Below, in pieces: positions 5,332 to 5,510 of a stretch of 5,510 bases of DNA. Positions within the stretch are counted from its first letter, which is position 1. Each line of letters starts with the position of its first letter. Under the pieces are notes generated by a model, which was given only the letters and a program-made list of their open reading frames with translations, made no database searches and had not been told where the DNA came from. The stretch lies in NCBI GenBank assembly GCA_002385805.1, contig DGEF01000090.1, positions 19,407-24,916 on the forward strand, read 5' to 3'. A program made the translations under genes and the position numbers. This DNA comes from Peptococcaceae bacterium UBA3933 (GTDB lineage: Bacteria > Bacillota > Peptococcia > Peptococcales > BICA1-8).

Positions 5332-5422
5332 CTATACTGCATGTCGGCATTACGACTTTTGGGTTTAGCTGCATGACAGCATGACGTCTCACAGGTCTAT
5401 CTTTTGGGTCAGATTTAAGACC
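5332..5422 (+). repeat. Second copy of the units of 32-33 bases, downstream of the MazG-like gene
   Basis: Cores GGCATTACGACT at 5346-5357 and AGCATGACGTCT at 5378-5389 are 32 bases apart. A third, decayed core near 5411 follows TCTATCTTTTGGGTCAG, which resembles TCTAGCTTTTGGGACAG at 3703-3719. CTATACTGCATGTCGGCAT (5332-5350) matches CTATACTGCATGGCGGCAT at 3736-3754 with one difference. The units have the same orientation relative to the genes as at 3641-3760. No inverted units are visible here. Confidence 0.75.
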
Positions 5423-5425
5423 CAA
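5404..5425. other. Perfect seven-pair hairpin in the 3' intergenic region
   Basis: TTGGGTC (5404-5410) and GACCCAA (5419-5425) can pair around an eight-base loop. It overlaps the decayed third repeat unit. The following bases TAATTAACCC hold no U-run, and on the minus strand the stem is followed by AAAAG, so an intrinsic terminator is not supported. It might still act as a weak 3' structure for the upp cluster. Confidence 0.4.
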
Positions 5426-5458
5426 TAATTAACCCAGACTTAACCTAAACCTTAACCT

Positions 5459-5472
5459 TCGCCGTCAGGCGA
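5459..5472. terminator. Possible weak terminator-like hairpin
   Basis: TCGCC (5459-5463) and GGCGA (5468-5472) pair around the four-base loop GTCA, followed by TTTATCATTGTT. The stem is short and the T-run is broken, so this is at best a weak terminator for the upp, comEB and MazG-like transcript. Just before it, TTAACC, TAAACC and TTAACC (5440-5457) form a small hexamer tract. Confidence 0.25.
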
Positions 5473-5482
5473 TTTATCATTG

Positions 5483-5510
5483 TTAATCCATGGTTAAAAA
5501 TACCAGCCAC
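5483..5510 (+). repeat. 3' module of the composite intergenic element, cut by the window edge
   Basis: TTAATCCATGGTTAAAAATA followed by CCAGCCAC matches the stretch from 3845 to 3878, which reads TTATCCGTGGTTAATAATAC followed by AGCCACCAGCCAC. In the first copy this module lies directly before a ribosome site, so another gene start may follow shortly after the window ends. Confidence 0.6.

Noticed and set aside
5440..5457. Telomere-like CCTAAA repeat
   Set aside because: It has only three imperfect hexamers, next to other low-complexity sequence in a bacterial intergenic region.
1..5510. A new defence, mobile or biosynthetic gene system
   Set aside because: All eight genes belong to known conserved families in a known Firmicutes gene order; no transposase, integrase, toxin-antitoxin pair or effector gene is visible.

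Overview
The window reads as a gene-dense, all plus-strand stretch of a Firmicutes chromosome, probably a Clostridia-class anaerobe of low to moderate G+C. The reasons are strong GGAGG-type ribosome sites, two well-supported TTG starts, Bacillus-like protein sequences, and a gene order that, as I recall it, matches Bacillus subtilis ywlD-ywlE-ywlF-ywlG-glyA-upp. The genus cannot be fixed from the sequence.

Layout: 1-555 is the 3' part of a manganese exporter gene (mntP/ywlD), cut by the left window edge. It is followed by an arginine-phosphatase-type low-molecular-weight phosphatase with an unusual coiled-coil insert (589-1296), ribose-5-phosphate isomerase B (1326-1766), a YwlG/UPF0340 protein (1808-2356) and serine hydroxymethyltransferase (2397-3638). 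These five genes have gaps of about 30-40 bases and look like one transcription unit. After a 267-base repeat-filled gap comes a second cluster: uracil phosphoribosyltransferase (3906-4535), a ComEB-type dCMP deaminase (4554-5015) and a MazG-like nucleotide pyrophosphohydrolase (5019-5330), with gaps of 18 and 3 bases. The last 180 bases are again repeat-filled and non-coding.

Working together: RpiB (pentose phosphates, feeding PRPP), GlyA (one-carbon units for thymidylate and purines), Upp (uracil plus PRPP to UMP), dCMP deaminase (dUMP for dTMP) and the MazG-like enzyme (probable nucleotide clean-up) form a coherent nucleotide and one-carbon neighbourhood. MntP and the phosphatase serve metal homeostasis and probably protein-arginine dephosphorylation.

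The least ordinary material is non-coding. Both larger intergenic regions carry the same composite element: degenerate units of 32-33 bases, then a motif ATCC(G/A)TGGTTAA and an ACCAGCC motif. In the glyA-upp gap the units invert to make an imperfect palindrome of about 139 bases centred near 3754. A short relic of the same family seems to lie between rpiB and ywlG. The other unusual item is the insert of about 84 residues in the phosphatase, next to its catalytic Asp-Pro. I found no RNA gene, CRISPR array, transposase or new multi-gene system.
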